NCBI GenBank assembly: GCA_022599775.1
Contig: JAHZLQ010000068.1
Span: 248,001 to 312,000 of the forward strand
Direction: 5' to 3'
Length of the DNA: 64,000 bases
From: Gammaproteobacteria bacterium
Lineage (GTDB): Bacteria; Pseudomonadota; Gammaproteobacteria; Nevskiales; Nevskiaceae
The translations under genes and the position numbers were made by a program. Position 1 is the first letter of the stretch; each line of letters opens with the position of its first letter. Below, piece by piece: positions 44,821 to 53,891 of the stretch. The notes below the pieces were generated by a model. That model worked only from the letters and a program-made list of their open reading frames with translations. It was not told the DNA's origin and ran no database searches.

Positions 44821-45009
44821 GGATTCCGGATCAAGCCTTCGGCTTGTCCGGAATGACGAAGGTTTGGGGGCAGGCATCGGCCTGCGCTTGAGCACTTCGA
44901 CCGGTTCTGTCCCGCCGTCCATGCCATCGGCTATCGATGGCCCGCAGATCGCCCCAGACCACCACACCGTCATTCTGGGGCCCGCGCAGCGGGATCCGGA
45001 ATCCAGGGT
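44821..45009. repeat. Intergenic inverted repeat, family D
   Basis: A near-perfect hairpin, ATTCCGGATCAAGCC-TTC-GGCTTGTCCGGAAT at 44823-44854, is followed 115 bases later by GTCATTCTGGGG...GGATCCGGAATCCAG in the opposite sense. Together they resemble a mobile repeat of the GGAATCCAG type seen in many proteobacteria. The first hairpin could end E2 transcription. Confidence 0.6.
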
Positions 45010-45071
45010 GCCGCTTAGGCGGCGATTTCGACCAGTGCTATAGTTCGACCGAACTGCGGGAGGCCTCCAAG

Positions 45072-45392
45072 ATGCTGCGTTTTTTGGTTTCGGGACTCAT
45101 GTTGGTATGGGCCAGCTGCACGATGGCCGAAACATTAGCCGTGCCTGAAAAGGACGTCGCGGAGCTCGCCGCCACACTCCCATCACGCGGCACCAACATG
45201 GCCGAAGTACAGCGTCGCTACGGCGAACCGCTCAGCCGTTCCGCCGCGGGCGGCACCGCGCCCAAGCAGCCGCTGATCAATCGCTGGGACTACGACGGCT
45301 TTTCAGTGTTCTTCGAGAAGGATCGCGTGATTGATGCGGTCGTGCCAGGCGCGCCACCGCCGGTGGCGCATCGCGACCGGCTCGTACCCTAG
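45072..45392 (+). CDS. Small exported protein of unknown function
   Basis: The 106-residue protein starts with a signal peptide (MLRFLVSGLMLVWASCTMAE), preceded by GGGAGG 8 bases upstream. The mature part carries VQRRYGEPLSRSAAGG and LINRWDYDGFSVFFEKDRVIDAV, a pattern that recurs in short periplasmic hypotheticals, where it resembles the BamE/SmpA-type beta region. The cleavage site is uncertain. It ends 27 bases before a strong terminator. No function can be assigned. Confidence 0.82.
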   Translation: MLRFLVSGLMLVWASCTMAETLAVPEKDVAELAATLPSRGTNMAEVQRRYGEPLSRSAAGGTAPKQPLINRWDYDGFSVFFEKDRVIDAVVPGAPPPVAHRDRLVP

Positions 45393-45419
45393 AATCGAGG
45401 CACCAATCCGCTAAACTGC

Positions 45420-45447
45420 GCGCCCGGCCCTAGGCCGGGCGCTTTTT
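45420..45447 (+). terminator. Rho-independent terminator
   Basis: GCGCCCGGCC-CTA-GGCCGGGCGC is a perfect 10-bp stem, followed by TTTTT on the plus strand. It ends the transcript of the small exported protein gene. Confidence 0.92.
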
Positions 45448-45510
45448 CATGACGCCGCTGCCGCGGCGACCATCGGCGACTTGCCTCCCAAACCTCCGCC
45501 CGGAACGCCC

Positions 45511-46548
45511 ATGCCGAGCTCGACCATCCTGCCTGCCGAATGGCATCCGCAAGCCGCAGTGATGCTGACCTGGCCTCGTGCCGATGGCGACTTCGCCGGC
45601 ATCTTCGATGCCGTGGACGCCAACTTCGTGGAACTGGCCTGTGCGATCGCGCAATTCGCCCCGCTGATCATCAGCCGCGAGAATGAGACCGTCGGCCTGC
45701 AACAGCGCCTGATCGAAGCCGGAATCCCGCCCGACCGTCTGTGGATCTACGCCGCCGCCAGTGACGATGTCTGGGCGCGCGACCATGGCCCGATCACGGT
45801 GTTTCGCAATGGCGCGCCGGTGCTTCTGGACTTTCGCTTCAATGGATGGGGCGGCAAGTTCTCCGCCGACCGCGACAACCTCATCACCAAGAAACTGTAC
45901 GCGGCCGGCGCATTCGAAGGCTGTACGCTGGAATCCGTGGATTTCGTTCTTGAAGGCGGCGGCATCGAATCCGACGGCATCGGCACGCTGCTGACCACGG
46001 AACGCTGTCTGCTGGCGCCCACGCGCAATCCGGACTACGACAAATCCGGGATCGAATCGCGGCTCAAGCTGATGCTGGGCGTGGATCGCGTGCTGTGGCT
46101 CAAGCACGGCGACCTGCTTGGAGACGATACCGACGGCCATATCGACACGCTGGCACGGTTCTGCAGCGTGGACACGATCGCGTACCAGGCCTGCGAGGAC
46201 ACCTCCGACCCGCACTACGCGCTGCTGACCGGCATGGCCCAGGAACTGGCCGGCCTGTCGCGTGCGGACGGCCAGCCCTACCGCCTGATTCCGCTCCCCT
46301 TGCCGGCGCCGATTGTAGACGCGGACGGACGCCGTCTGCCGGCCGGCTATGCCAACTTCCTGATCGTCAACGGCGGTGTGCTGGTGCCGACCTACGGTGA
46401 CCCGATGGACGATCTCGCCATCGCCCACCTGCGCGAGGCCTTTCCGGACCGGACGATTGTCGGCGTGAACTGCCGCGCGCTGATCCACCAGTACGGCAGC
46501 CTGCATTGCACGACCATGCAGATTCCCGCATTCGATCGTCGGCGGTAA
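45511..46548 (+). CDS. aguA: Agmatine deiminase
   Basis: AguA converts agmatine to N-carbamoylputrescine and ammonia, the first step from agmatine to putrescine. The 345-residue protein has the peptidyl-arginine-deiminase-type motifs WARDHGP, VLEGGGIESDG, HGDLLGDDTDGHID and the catalytic cysteine in SLHCTTMQIP near the C-terminus. I chose ATG 45511 over an in-frame TTG at 45481. The next gene, 9 bases downstream, encodes the second enzyme of the same route. Confidence 0.95.
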   Translation: MPSSTILPAEWHPQAAVMLTWPRADGDFAGIFDAVDANFVELACAIAQFAPLIISRENETVGLQQRLIEAGIPPDRLWIYAAASDDVWARDHGPITVFRNGAPVLLDFRFNGWGGKFSADRDNLITKKLYAAGAFEGCTLESVDFVLEGGGIESDGIGTLLTTERCLLAPTRNPDYDKSGIESRLKLMLGVDRVLWLKHGDLLGDDTDGHIDTLARFCSVDTIAYQACEDTSDPHYALLTGMAQELAGLSRADGQPYRLIPLPLPAPIVDADGRRLPAGYANFLIVNGGVLVPTYGDPMDDLAIAHLREAFPDRTIVGVNCRALIHQYGSLHCTTMQIPAFDRRR

Positions 46549-46557
46549 TCTACGGTG

Positions 46558-47448
46558 ATGAAGCCAAAAATTCTCCGTGTCGGCGTGGTGCAGCAGGCCT
46601 GCGACGACAACCGCGACCACAATCTCCGGACCTCCGAGACCGCGATTCGCGAAGCCGCCGCGAGCGGCGCGCAGTTGGTGCTGTTGCAGGAACTGCACAC
46701 CGGCCCCTACTTCTGCCAGTACGAATCCACCGAGCTGTTCGACCTGGCCGAGGCCATTCCCGGCCCGTCCACCGAATTCCTGGGTGGACTCGCGCGCGAG
46801 CTGGGCGTGGTCATCATCGGCTCGCTGTTCGAACGCCGCGCGCCGGGGCTGTACCACAACACCGCCGTGGTCCTGGAATCGGACGGCTCGCTGGCTGGCA
46901 TCTACCGCAAGATGCATATCCCGGACGATCCCGGCTACTACGAAAAGTTCTACTTCACCCCGGGCGATCTCGGCTTCGAGCCGATCGACACCTCGGTCGG
47001 CCGGCTCGGCGTGCTGGTGTGCTGGGACCAGTGGTACCCCGAAGCTGCGCGGATGATGGCGCTGGCCGGCGCGGATCTGCTGTTCTATCCCACTGCCATC
47101 GGCTGGAACCCGGACGACGACGAGGCCGAAAAGGGCCGCCAGCGCGACGCCTGGACCACCATCCAGCGCTCGCACGCCGTGGCCAACGGCCTGCCGGTGA
47201 TCGTCGCCAATCGCACCGGTTTCGAAGCCGATCCCACCGGCACCCTGAGCGGCGCGCAGTTCTGGGGCTCCAGCTTCGTGGTCGGCCCGCAGGGCGAATT
47301 CCTGGCCCAAGCCGGCACCGAGGGCGCAGAAGTGCTGGTGGTGGACGTGGACATGGCACGCTCCGAAAACGTGCGCCGCTGGTGGCCGTTCCTGCGTGAT
47401 CGCCGCATCGATGCCTATTCGGAACTGACTTGTCGCTTCAGGCGCTGA
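46558..47448 (+). CDS. aguB: N-carbamoylputrescine amidase
   Basis: AguB is a nitrilase-superfamily amidase that releases putrescine, CO2 and ammonia from N-carbamoylputrescine. The catalytic triad is visible: Glu in LLQELH, Lys in IYRKMHIPDDPG and Cys in LVCWDQWYPEAARMMAL. The 296-residue length and the KMHIPDDPGYYEKFYFTPGD block match the family. A GTG directly precedes the ATG and either could start. Together with aguA it forms a complete agmatine-to-putrescine pathway; no arginine decarboxylase is in the window. Confidence 0.96.
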   Translation: MKPKILRVGVVQQACDDNRDHNLRTSETAIREAAASGAQLVLLQELHTGPYFCQYESTELFDLAEAIPGPSTEFLGGLARELGVVIIGSLFERRAPGLYHNTAVVLESDGSLAGIYRKMHIPDDPGYYEKFYFTPGDLGFEPIDTSVGRLGVLVCWDQWYPEAARMMALAGADLLFYPTAIGWNPDDDEAEKGRQRDAWTTIQRSHAVANGLPVIVANRTGFEADPTGTLSGAQFWGSSFVVGPQGEFLAQAGTEGAEVLVVDVDMARSENVRRWWPFLRDRRIDAYSELTCRFRR

Positions 47449-47468
47449 GAAGCGTCTACAAGCGGTGT

Positions 47469-47552
47469 CTCGCGCAAAGGCGCGAAGGCGCGAAGAACGT
47501 CAAAAGACTTTGACGCTTGTTTTCCTTGGCGGCTTTGCGTCTTTACGCGAAA
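47469..47552. repeat. Intergenic palindromic repeat, family C copy 2
   Basis: Arms CTCGCGCAAAGGCGCGAAGG and CTTTGCGTCTTTACGCGAAA are imperfect complements and match the copy at 31496-31578. It fills the gap between convergent aguB and the RND pump gene. Confidence 0.7.
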
Positions 47553-47583
47553 GCCAAAGCCTTTCACCAGCCTCCAAAGCACC

Positions 47584-50500
47584 TCAAACCTCGCCTGCCA
47601 GCTCCACCCGCGCATCGGCCTCGATGTTCGGCGGCAGCAGCTTGTACATTACTGGCGTCACCAAACGTCCGATCAAGGTTGAAGTGATCAGACCACCGAT
47701 GATCACCAGTGCCATCGGCGAGTACAGCGCGGCGCCCTGCGTGGCCAGCGGGATCATGCCGCCGATCGCCGTGACCGAGGTCAGCAGGATCGGCAGGAAG
47801 CGGATTTCGCCCGCCTCGGCGATCGCGTCGTCGAGACCCTTGCCGCGCGCGCGCAACTGATTGGTGAAGTCCACCAGCAGAATCGAATTCTTGATCTCGA
47901 TGCCGGTCAAGGCAATGAATCCGATCATCGCGGTGAAACTCAGCGAGTAGCCGCTGAGCCACAGCATCACCAGGCCGCCCATCACGCCCAGCGGCACCAC
48001 GCCGGCCACGATCAGGGTGCTCTTGAAGCTGCCGAATTCGAGTACCAGCACCGCGAGAATGCCGAACACGGCCACCAGGATCGCGGTGCCGAAGCCTTCG
48101 AAACTCTCCTGCCGACTTTCAACCTCGCCTCCCACGACATAGCGATAGCCGTCAGGCCAGGCGATGCCGTCGAGTTCGCGCGCCAGATCCCAGGTCACCT
48201 GCTCGGTGTTGGTCCCGGCACGCGTGTACGCCGTGAGCATCACCGAACGCTCGCGCTGGAAGCGCTCGATCCGCGCCGGCGACTCACGCAGGCGCAGCGC
48301 TGCGAGTTCGCGCAAGGGCACCTGCGCGCCGCTGCTGGAGCGAACATGCAGGTCTTCAAGCGCGTCCACCCCCGGCTGCTCGTGCATCGGCGCGCGCAGC
48401 ACGATCGGGTAGCTGTCGCCGTCGGCTTCCCGGAATTCGCCGGCCTCGAGCCCGGCCAGTGCGAGCCGAACCGTGCGGTCGAACTCGATCGGTGTCACGC
48501 CGAGCAAACCGGCCTTGGCGCGGTCGAGATCAAGTTGAAGGTCCACGCGCGTATGCCGCTGCGGATTGCGCACATTGCGCGTGTCCGGATTGGCGCGCAT
48601 CAGATCCTCCACCTGCGTGGCGAGGTCGCGCAGCGTACTCAAGTCCGGCCCGACCACGCGGAACGCGATCGGCGCTGCGATCGGCGGACCGTTCTCGAAT
48701 TCCTTGACCACGATTTCGGCGCCCGGAATGCGGTCGAAGCGCTGCCGCAGGCGCTCGTAGAGCTTCGGCGTCTCTCGCGGATCGTATTCGTTCAGCTGCA
48801 CGAAGATTTCCGCGTAGCTCGCGGAGTATTCGTGCTGGAACAGGTTGTAGTAGATCTGCGGATTGCCGCGGCCGAGGTTGCTCAGCTGATGCGCAACCCC
48901 CGGCTCTTCGGCCAAGCCGGCTTCCACCTGCCGCAACACGGTGTCGGTCTGCGCCACGCTGGCGCCGTCCGGCAGGGTCACCTCGACCAGGAACTGCGGC
49001 GTATCGGCTTTCGGAAACAGGCTGAAGCCGATCACCGGCAACAACAGGAAACTCGAAGCCACCAGCGCCAGGGACAGGGCAACCGTGGTCTTGGGCCGGC
49101 GCAGCGCGCGCCTCAGCAGCGGCGCGTAGATTCCGTGGATGCCGCGCGTCAGCGTGCGCAGCAGCGCATTGCCTTCCTCGCTGCTGTGACGCGGCAGCAC
49201 GCGGCTGGCCAGAAACGGAATGATGGTCAGCGCCACGAACAGCGAGGCCAGCACCGTCGACACCACCGCCATCGGCAGCGACAGCACGAACTTGCCGGCA
49301 TTGCCGGGCAGGGCGAGCAGCGGCAGGAACGCGAACAGCAGGGTCGCCGTGCAACCGACCACCGCCAGCGAAATCTGCCGTGTCGCCAGCATCGCCGCCT
49401 CGTCGCGGCGGTGTCCCTGGCGCAGGAATCGCGCGATGTTCTCGACGACCACGATCGAGTCATCGACCAGCAGCCCCAGCGCCACGACGAAGCCGGCGAT
49501 CGACAGCTGATTCAAGGAAAAGCCGGCGAAGTACATCACCGCGAGTCCGGTCGCCAGTGACAGCGGCACCGACACCATGACGATGCCGGCGGCGCGCAGG
49601 CCCAGCGGCAGCAGGGTGACCGCAACCAGCACGATCGCGATGCTGAAGTCCGCGCCCAGGCGCGACAGCCGGTGCGCGACGTTGCGCGATTGCTCGAAAC
49701 CGCGTTCCAGGCGCACGCCGGCCGGCAGCGCCGTCGCGAAGCGATCAAGCACCGTATCGATTGCGGCCTGGGTTTCGAAGATGTTGACGCCATCTTTCTG
49801 ATTGGCGGTGATGAACACGGCACGCTCACCGTCGAATCGGGCGGTGTGCTCGTGCGGCCCGGTGTCCCAGCGCACGTCGGCGACATCACGCACCCGCACG
49901 ATCGCACCAGGCGCGCCGCCGACGACGGTGGCACGGACCTCGTCCAGGGTTTCAAAGTCGCCACTGGTATGCAGGTTGAAGCGCCGCGCACCCACCGTGA
50001 CCGGGCCGCCGGGCACATTGGTGTTGTCGGCCGAAACCGCATCGAGCACCTGCACCGCGCGCAGGTTGAAGCGGGCGAGTCGCTTGAAATCGAGTTCCAC
50101 GCGCAACTCGCGCTGCGGATAGGCCCAGGTTTCGGATTCACGCACGCCCGGCACCCGTTCCAGCCGATCCTGCAAATCCTCGGCGGCGTCCTCCAGCAGG
50201 CGGTAGTCCGCCGAATCGCTGACCAGCGCCACCTGCACGATATTGACCAGGCCCGGATTGATCTTGTTGATCTCCAGACGCACCAGCCCGTCCGGCAATT
50301 CGGCACGCAGCTCGCCGATCTCACGGGCCACGTCGTCGTAGGTCTTGTCCACGTCGACGCTGGCCTCGAACTCCACGCGGATCATCGCCAAGCCGTCGTC
50401 GATCGAGCTGGCGATCTCCTTGACGTCATCCAGCGTATTGATCGCGTCCTCGATCGGCTCGACCACCTGGCGTTCCAGTTCGGTCGGGTCTGCGCCCGGA

Positions 50501-50652
50501 TAGACCGCGACGATCTGAAAGGCCGAGATCGGGAAGTACGGGTCCTCGGTGCGGGGAATCGATTGCCAGGCCGAGGCGCCGATCGCGATCAGCAGTGCGA
50601 AGATGACAATCGTGAATGGATAGTTGCGAACCGCGAAGTCGGAAATGCGCAC
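47584..50652 (-). CDS. RND efflux pump inner-membrane transporter (AcrB/MexB superfamily)
   Basis: A 1022-residue RND transporter with 12 transmembrane helices in two homologous halves, each followed by a large periplasmic loop. The first half has VVALGLLVDDSIVVVENIARFL, whose VDD carries proton-relay acidic residues of helix 4. The second has GFIALTGIEIKNSILLVDFTNQL. The N-terminus reads VRISDFAVRNYPFT, in a subgroup that differs from classic AcrB. The GTG at 50652 starts 4 bases after the adaptor stop; a longer frame would overlap it. It forms a tripartite system with the next two genes. The substrates are unknown. Confidence 0.94.
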   Translation of the reverse strand: MRISDFAVRNYPFTIVIFALLIAIGASAWQSIPRTEDPYFPISAFQIVAVYPGADPTELERQVVEPIEDAINTLDDVKEIASSIDDGLAMIRVEFEASVDVDKTYDDVAREIGELRAELPDGLVRLEINKINPGLVNIVQVALVSDSADYRLLEDAAEDLQDRLERVPGVRESETWAYPQRELRVELDFKRLARFNLRAVQVLDAVSADNTNVPGGPVTVGARRFNLHTSGDFETLDEVRATVVGGAPGAIVRVRDVADVRWDTGPHEHTARFDGERAVFITANQKDGVNIFETQAAIDTVLDRFATALPAGVRLERGFEQSRNVAHRLSRLGADFSIAIVLVAVTLLPLGLRAAGIVMVSVPLSLATGLAVMYFAGFSLNQLSIAGFVVALGLLVDDSIVVVENIARFLRQGHRRDEAAMLATRQISLAVVGCTATLLFAFLPLLALPGNAGKFVLSLPMAVVSTVLASLFVALTIIPFLASRVLPRHSSEEGNALLRTLTRGIHGIYAPLLRRALRRPKTTVALSLALVASSFLLLPVIGFSLFPKADTPQFLVEVTLPDGASVAQTDTVLRQVEAGLAEEPGVAHQLSNLGRGNPQIYYNLFQHEYSASYAEIFVQLNEYDPRETPKLYERLRQRFDRIPGAEIVVKEFENGPPIAAPIAFRVVGPDLSTLRDLATQVEDLMRANPDTRNVRNPQRHTRVDLQLDLDRAKAGLLGVTPIEFDRTVRLALAGLEAGEFREADGDSYPIVLRAPMHEQPGVDALEDLHVRSSSGAQVPLRELAALRLRESPARIERFQRERSVMLTAYTRAGTNTEQVTWDLARELDGIAWPDGYRYVVGGEVESRQESFEGFGTAILVAVFGILAVLVLEFGSFKSTLIVAGVVPLGVMGGLVMLWLSGYSLSFTAMIGFIALTGIEIKNSILLVDFTNQLRARGKGLDDAIAEAGEIRFLPILLTSVTAIGGMIPLATQGAALYSPMALVIIGGLITSTLIGRLVTPVMYKLLPPNIEADARVELAGEV

Positions 50653-50656
50653 GTCA

Positions 50657-51748
50657 TCACTCCACGATGCGCACGCGTTCGCCATCGTGCAGATAGGCCG
50701 CGCCTTCGGTCACCACGCGCGTGCCCGGTTCCAGGGCCTGCGCGAGGGCGGCCCGCTCGCCCTCCACGAAGGCCACCGGCCGCTCCACTTTGCTTGCACG
50801 GGTGCCGCCCTCAGACATCACGAACAGGGTGACCCGCCGCCGGTCACCTTCCACCAGTGCCGACAGCGGTACGTAGTCGAGCGTATCGCCCGGATCGCCG
50901 GCCACGATCTCGGCACGACCGATCAAACCGTTGGCGAGCGAGTCCGGGGCGTTTTCGATCGCGATTTCGACTTCGAAGGTCCCGCTGCGCGGGTCTGCCT
51001 GGCGTGCCAGTTGCACGACCCTGCCACTCAGAATTTGCTCACCGAGCGCATCCAGGCGAATGCTCGCGGTGTCACCCACGGCCAGACGCACGATGTCCCG
51101 ATCGGGCACACCCAGACGCAGCACGAAGCCTTGCGCGGCGGCGGACAGGCTCATCACCGGCTGGCCCGCAGTCACCAGTTCGTGCGGCTCGACCTGTCGG
51201 CGCAGCACACGGCCGTCCAGCGGCGCCTCGATTCGTGCGTAGCCGCGGTTGTATTGCGCGGCGCGTAACTGCGCGGCGGCCACCGAGGCGGCGGTGCGCA
51301 GATCATCCAGCTGTTCGCGCGCGATCACGTCGTCTTCGTAGAGTCCTTCACCGCGCTCCAGGTCGCGGCGCGCCTTGTCGGCCTGCTCGCGGGCCTGGGT
51401 CACGCCGGCATCGATTTCGGTGGCTTCCAGCGTCGCCAGCAACTGGCCGCGCTTGACCGCATCGCCCTCGCGAACCGTGACGCGTTCGACCACGCCACCG
51501 AGCTTGAACGACAGCGCCAGTTCGTCACGCGAGGCGATCATGCCGCTGCCGCTGATCGTGGGCTGTGCCGGCCCGGCCTCGACCGCCACCACGCGCACCG
51601 GCCGCGGCGGCGCTTCCGGTGCCGGCTCATCCGGCGTCTCGGCTCCGCAGGCTGCCAATACGGCGGTCAAAATCAGCGTGGCCGGCAAGCGGCGAACGCG
51701 CATGCCACGCTGAGGCTGGCGGTTCCAGGCCATGAATCTGTTCGTCAT
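50657..51748 (-). CDS. RND efflux periplasmic adaptor (membrane fusion protein, lipoprotein)
   Basis: The 363-residue adaptor links the RND pump to the outer-membrane channel. Its N-terminal signal ends LTAVLAACGAE, a lipobox, so it is anchored in the inner membrane. Barrel-sandwich (lipoyl-like) strands frame a helical hairpin (about 100-155), followed by beta-barrel and membrane-proximal domains. Typical motifs are GGVVERVTVREGDAVKRGQLLATLE and YARIEAPLDGRVLRR. The start at 51748 overlaps the TolC-like gene stop (ATGA). Confidence 0.93.
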   Translation of the reverse strand: MTNRFMAWNRQPQRGMRVRRLPATLILTAVLAACGAETPDEPAPEAPPRPVRVVAVEAGPAQPTISGSGMIASRDELALSFKLGGVVERVTVREGDAVKRGQLLATLEATEIDAGVTQAREQADKARRDLERGEGLYEDDVIAREQLDDLRTAASVAAAQLRAAQYNRGYARIEAPLDGRVLRRQVEPHELVTAGQPVMSLSAAAQGFVLRLGVPDRDIVRLAVGDTASIRLDALGEQILSGRVVQLARQADPRSGTFEVEIAIENAPDSLANGLIGRAEIVAGDPGDTLDYVPLSALVEGDRRRVTLFVMSEGGTRASKVERPVAFVEGERAALAQALEPGTRVVTEGAAYLHDGERVRIVE

Positions 51749-53166
51749 CGTGTTCCCCCTGAAGGCGCTGCGTCCGCCAGCCAGCGATCGGGCAATGGGT
51801 AGCTCGAGTACGCGTACTCGCGCTCGGCCGCGCGATCGAGTGCGGCGCAATGGGCCAGCACGCGTCCCAGCCGCGCCTGCGTCCGGGTGCGTTCGGCGTC
51901 TATGAAATCCACTTGATTGAGGCTGCCGGCGCCGCGCTTGCGCTCGGCGATGCGGAAAGCCTCCTCGGCCGCGCTCAACCGGGCGCCCGCGGTTTCGACA
52001 CCGCGCAGCGCCGTCGCCAGGTTCTCGTCCGCACTGCGCCGTGCGAGTTCAAGCTGGCGGTCGAGGTCGGTCTGCCGATGCCGCAGCGCCGTGGCCTGCG
52101 CGCGGGCGCGGTCACGGGCGGCGCGGCGGGCGCCGCTGTCGAACAGGGTCCAGCTGGCGACCAGGGAAACCGTCGCGAAATCATGCTCGTCGTCGAACTC
52201 GTATTCCTCGCCCTCGTAGCCCGCATCGGCGCCGAGCGACAACGTCGGCAACCAGTCCGCCCGCGCGAGACGCTCGCCAGCCCGAGCCGCCTCGACCGAG
52301 GCTTCAAGCTGGCGCAGAGTCGGATCGCGGGTGCCGTCCGGCGCCGCCGGTGGCGGCAGGGGCAGAGTCAGAGGATCGTCCAGCCGCAGTTCAGCATCCA
52401 GTTCGGCACCGCGCAACCAGTTGAGCTGCCTGAGCGCATCACCGAGTACGGTGCGCGCGGCGTCCAGATCCTGTACGGCCGCAAGGCGCTCGGCCTCGGC
52501 GCGCAGGCCTTCGTCACGCGTCACCTTGCCGGCGTCCAGCAAGGCGCGCGAGACGCGCACGTTCTCGGCCAGAGTGCCCAGGCTCGCCTCGAGAATACCG
52601 ACCTGTGCGCGTGCCTGAAGCGCACCGAAGTACGCGCCCTTGAGCGCCCTCACCAACTGGCGCGCTGCGGCCTCGGTCTGCGCCTGATCGGCGCGCAGTT
52701 CCGCCGCACGCACGTCCACCAGTGCCACGATGGCCGGCGCGAACAGCGGTGTGCTCAAGGACAGGCGTGTGTCCTGCTCCCGACGGCGCAACAGCGGCAC
52801 ACTCTGGTTTTCGATCGCCGGAAAGTTCGTTGCGCCAGGCGTGCCCGCGGTCAGGCTGTTGAGCGTGGCATACACCGGATTAAGAAGATCGCCGGCCGGA
52901 AAATCGATGCTGCGGCCGCCTTCTGCCCGCGTGTAGCGGGCATTGAAGCTCAGCTGCGGCAGACGCTGGGCGCGCGCTTCTTCGAGCGCGCCTGCGCTGG
53001 CGACGGCGTCTTCGAGTTCTGCCTGCAAGCCCGGGTTGGCGTTCAGGGCCTCACGCACATAGCTCTCGACCGAAGCCGAAGCCGAAGCCGGCGACAATAG
53101 CGACAGAGCCGCCACCAAACCCGCCCAGACCACCGATGTGGACATGCGTTCACGCTTTAGACACAT
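51745..53166 (-). CDS. TolC-like outer-membrane efflux channel
   Basis: A 473-residue outer-membrane factor with a signal peptide (about 8-35, AGLVAALSLLSPASASA) and long helical stretches. Two structural repeats appear around YVREALNANPGLQAE and LRQLEASVEAARAG. The family pattern FNARYTRAEGG is seen in the first repeat and a VSLVASWTLFDSG strand in the second. The chosen ATG (53166) has GGGAGGG 7 bases upstream; the frame is open further up only into the tetR gene. It is the first pump gene in the operon. Confidence 0.91.
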   Translation of the reverse strand: MCLKRERMSTSVVWAGLVAALSLLSPASASASVESYVREALNANPGLQAELEDAVASAGALEEARAQRLPQLSFNARYTRAEGGRSIDFPAGDLLNPVYATLNSLTAGTPGATNFPAIENQSVPLLRRREQDTRLSLSTPLFAPAIVALVDVRAAELRADQAQTEAAARQLVRALKGAYFGALQARAQVGILEASLGTLAENVRVSRALLDAGKVTRDEGLRAEAERLAAVQDLDAARTVLGDALRQLNWLRGAELDAELRLDDPLTLPLPPPAAPDGTRDPTLRQLEASVEAARAGERLARADWLPTLSLGADAGYEGEEYEFDDEHDFATVSLVASWTLFDSGARRAARDRARAQATALRHRQTDLDRQLELARRSADENLATALRGVETAGARLSAAEEAFRIAERKRGAGSLNQVDFIDAERTRTQARLGRVLAHCAALDRAAEREYAYSSYPLPDRWLADAAPSGGTR

Positions 53167-53189
53167 GTCATTTCCCTCCCAAATTTTTT

Positions 53190-53834
53190 TTAGCCCGCCG
53201 CGGCAATGCCGCGCTGGGCGATGGCCAGCGCCGTTTCCAGAAAATCCTGAACCCCGACGCCCGAGGCCTCGACGGCCGGCCCCTTGGTGGTCGCGATCTG
53301 CAGACTGCCGTGCACGAAACCCCAGAGCGTGATGGCCACCAGCAGTGGATTGCCCAGGTCGGATCGGACACTGCCATCGGCCTGCCCCGCCTGTAACGCG
53401 GCGACGGTGACCTCGTGCACCGCGAGCCCGGCAGAGAGGCATAAAGCCTCGATCGAATCCGGCTCGCTCGCGTCCGGCCGGTGTGCCTCGAAACGCGAGA
53501 GTGCAGCGAAGTAGGTCGGCTGGTCCGCCGCGAAGCGCATGTATTCGCGGCCGAGCGCGGTCACGCGATCGGCGCCCCGGGTTTCGGTCTCGGCGGCGCG
53601 GACAAAGCGCTCGCGCAGCATCTGCAGACCGCGCGTGCAAACCGCGAGGTGCAGTTCCAGCTTGTCCTTGAAGTACAGATAGACCAGCGCGCGCGATACC
53701 CGCGCCTCACGCGCGACCTGCTCCATCGTGGCCTGTTCGTAGCCCTTGCTGCCGAATACGACTTCGGCCGCGTCGACGATCGCATCGCGGCGGCGTTCCT
53801 TCTCTTCGTGGCGGCGTTGTTCCAGCGGATCCAT
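53190..53834 (-). CDS. TetR-family transcriptional regulator of the RND operon
   Basis: The N-terminal helix-turn-helix domain (about 15-60) shows RDAIVDAAEVVFGSKGYEQAT and VAREARVSRALVYLYFKDKLELH. The ligand-binding C-terminal half is variable, as usual. The gene lies just upstream of tolC-adaptor-RND on the same strand with a 23-base gap, so it very probably represses its own operon. A 15-base palindrome 14 bases before its start is the likely operator. The inducer is unknown. Confidence 0.92.
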   Translation of the reverse strand: MDPLEQRRHEEKERRRDAIVDAAEVVFGSKGYEQATMEQVAREARVSRALVYLYFKDKLELHLAVCTRGLQMLRERFVRAAETETRGADRVTALGREYMRFAADQPTYFAALSRFEAHRPDASEPDSIEALCLSAGLAVHEVTVAALQAGQADGSVRSDLGNPLLVAITLWGFVHGSLQIATTKGPAVEASGVGVQDFLETALAIAQRGIAAAG

Positions 53835-53847
53835 GGCCGCATGCTAC

Positions 53848-53862
53848 TGACACAGTGTCAGA
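53848..53862 (-). promoter_or_regulatory. Candidate TetR operator palindrome
   Basis: CTGACAC-A-GTGTCAG is a perfect 15-base palindrome ending 14 bases upstream of the tetR ATG. It is of the size and form of TetR-family operators. Binding is inferred. Confidence 0.7.
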
Positions 53863-53891
53863 ACATCAACAGCCGTCCATTTTCGTTCGGA

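Noticed and set aside
45430..47310. 626-codon minus-strand open frame over aguA and aguB
   Set aside because: The plus strand carries both enzymes with catalytic residues; the antisense frame has no recognisable domain.
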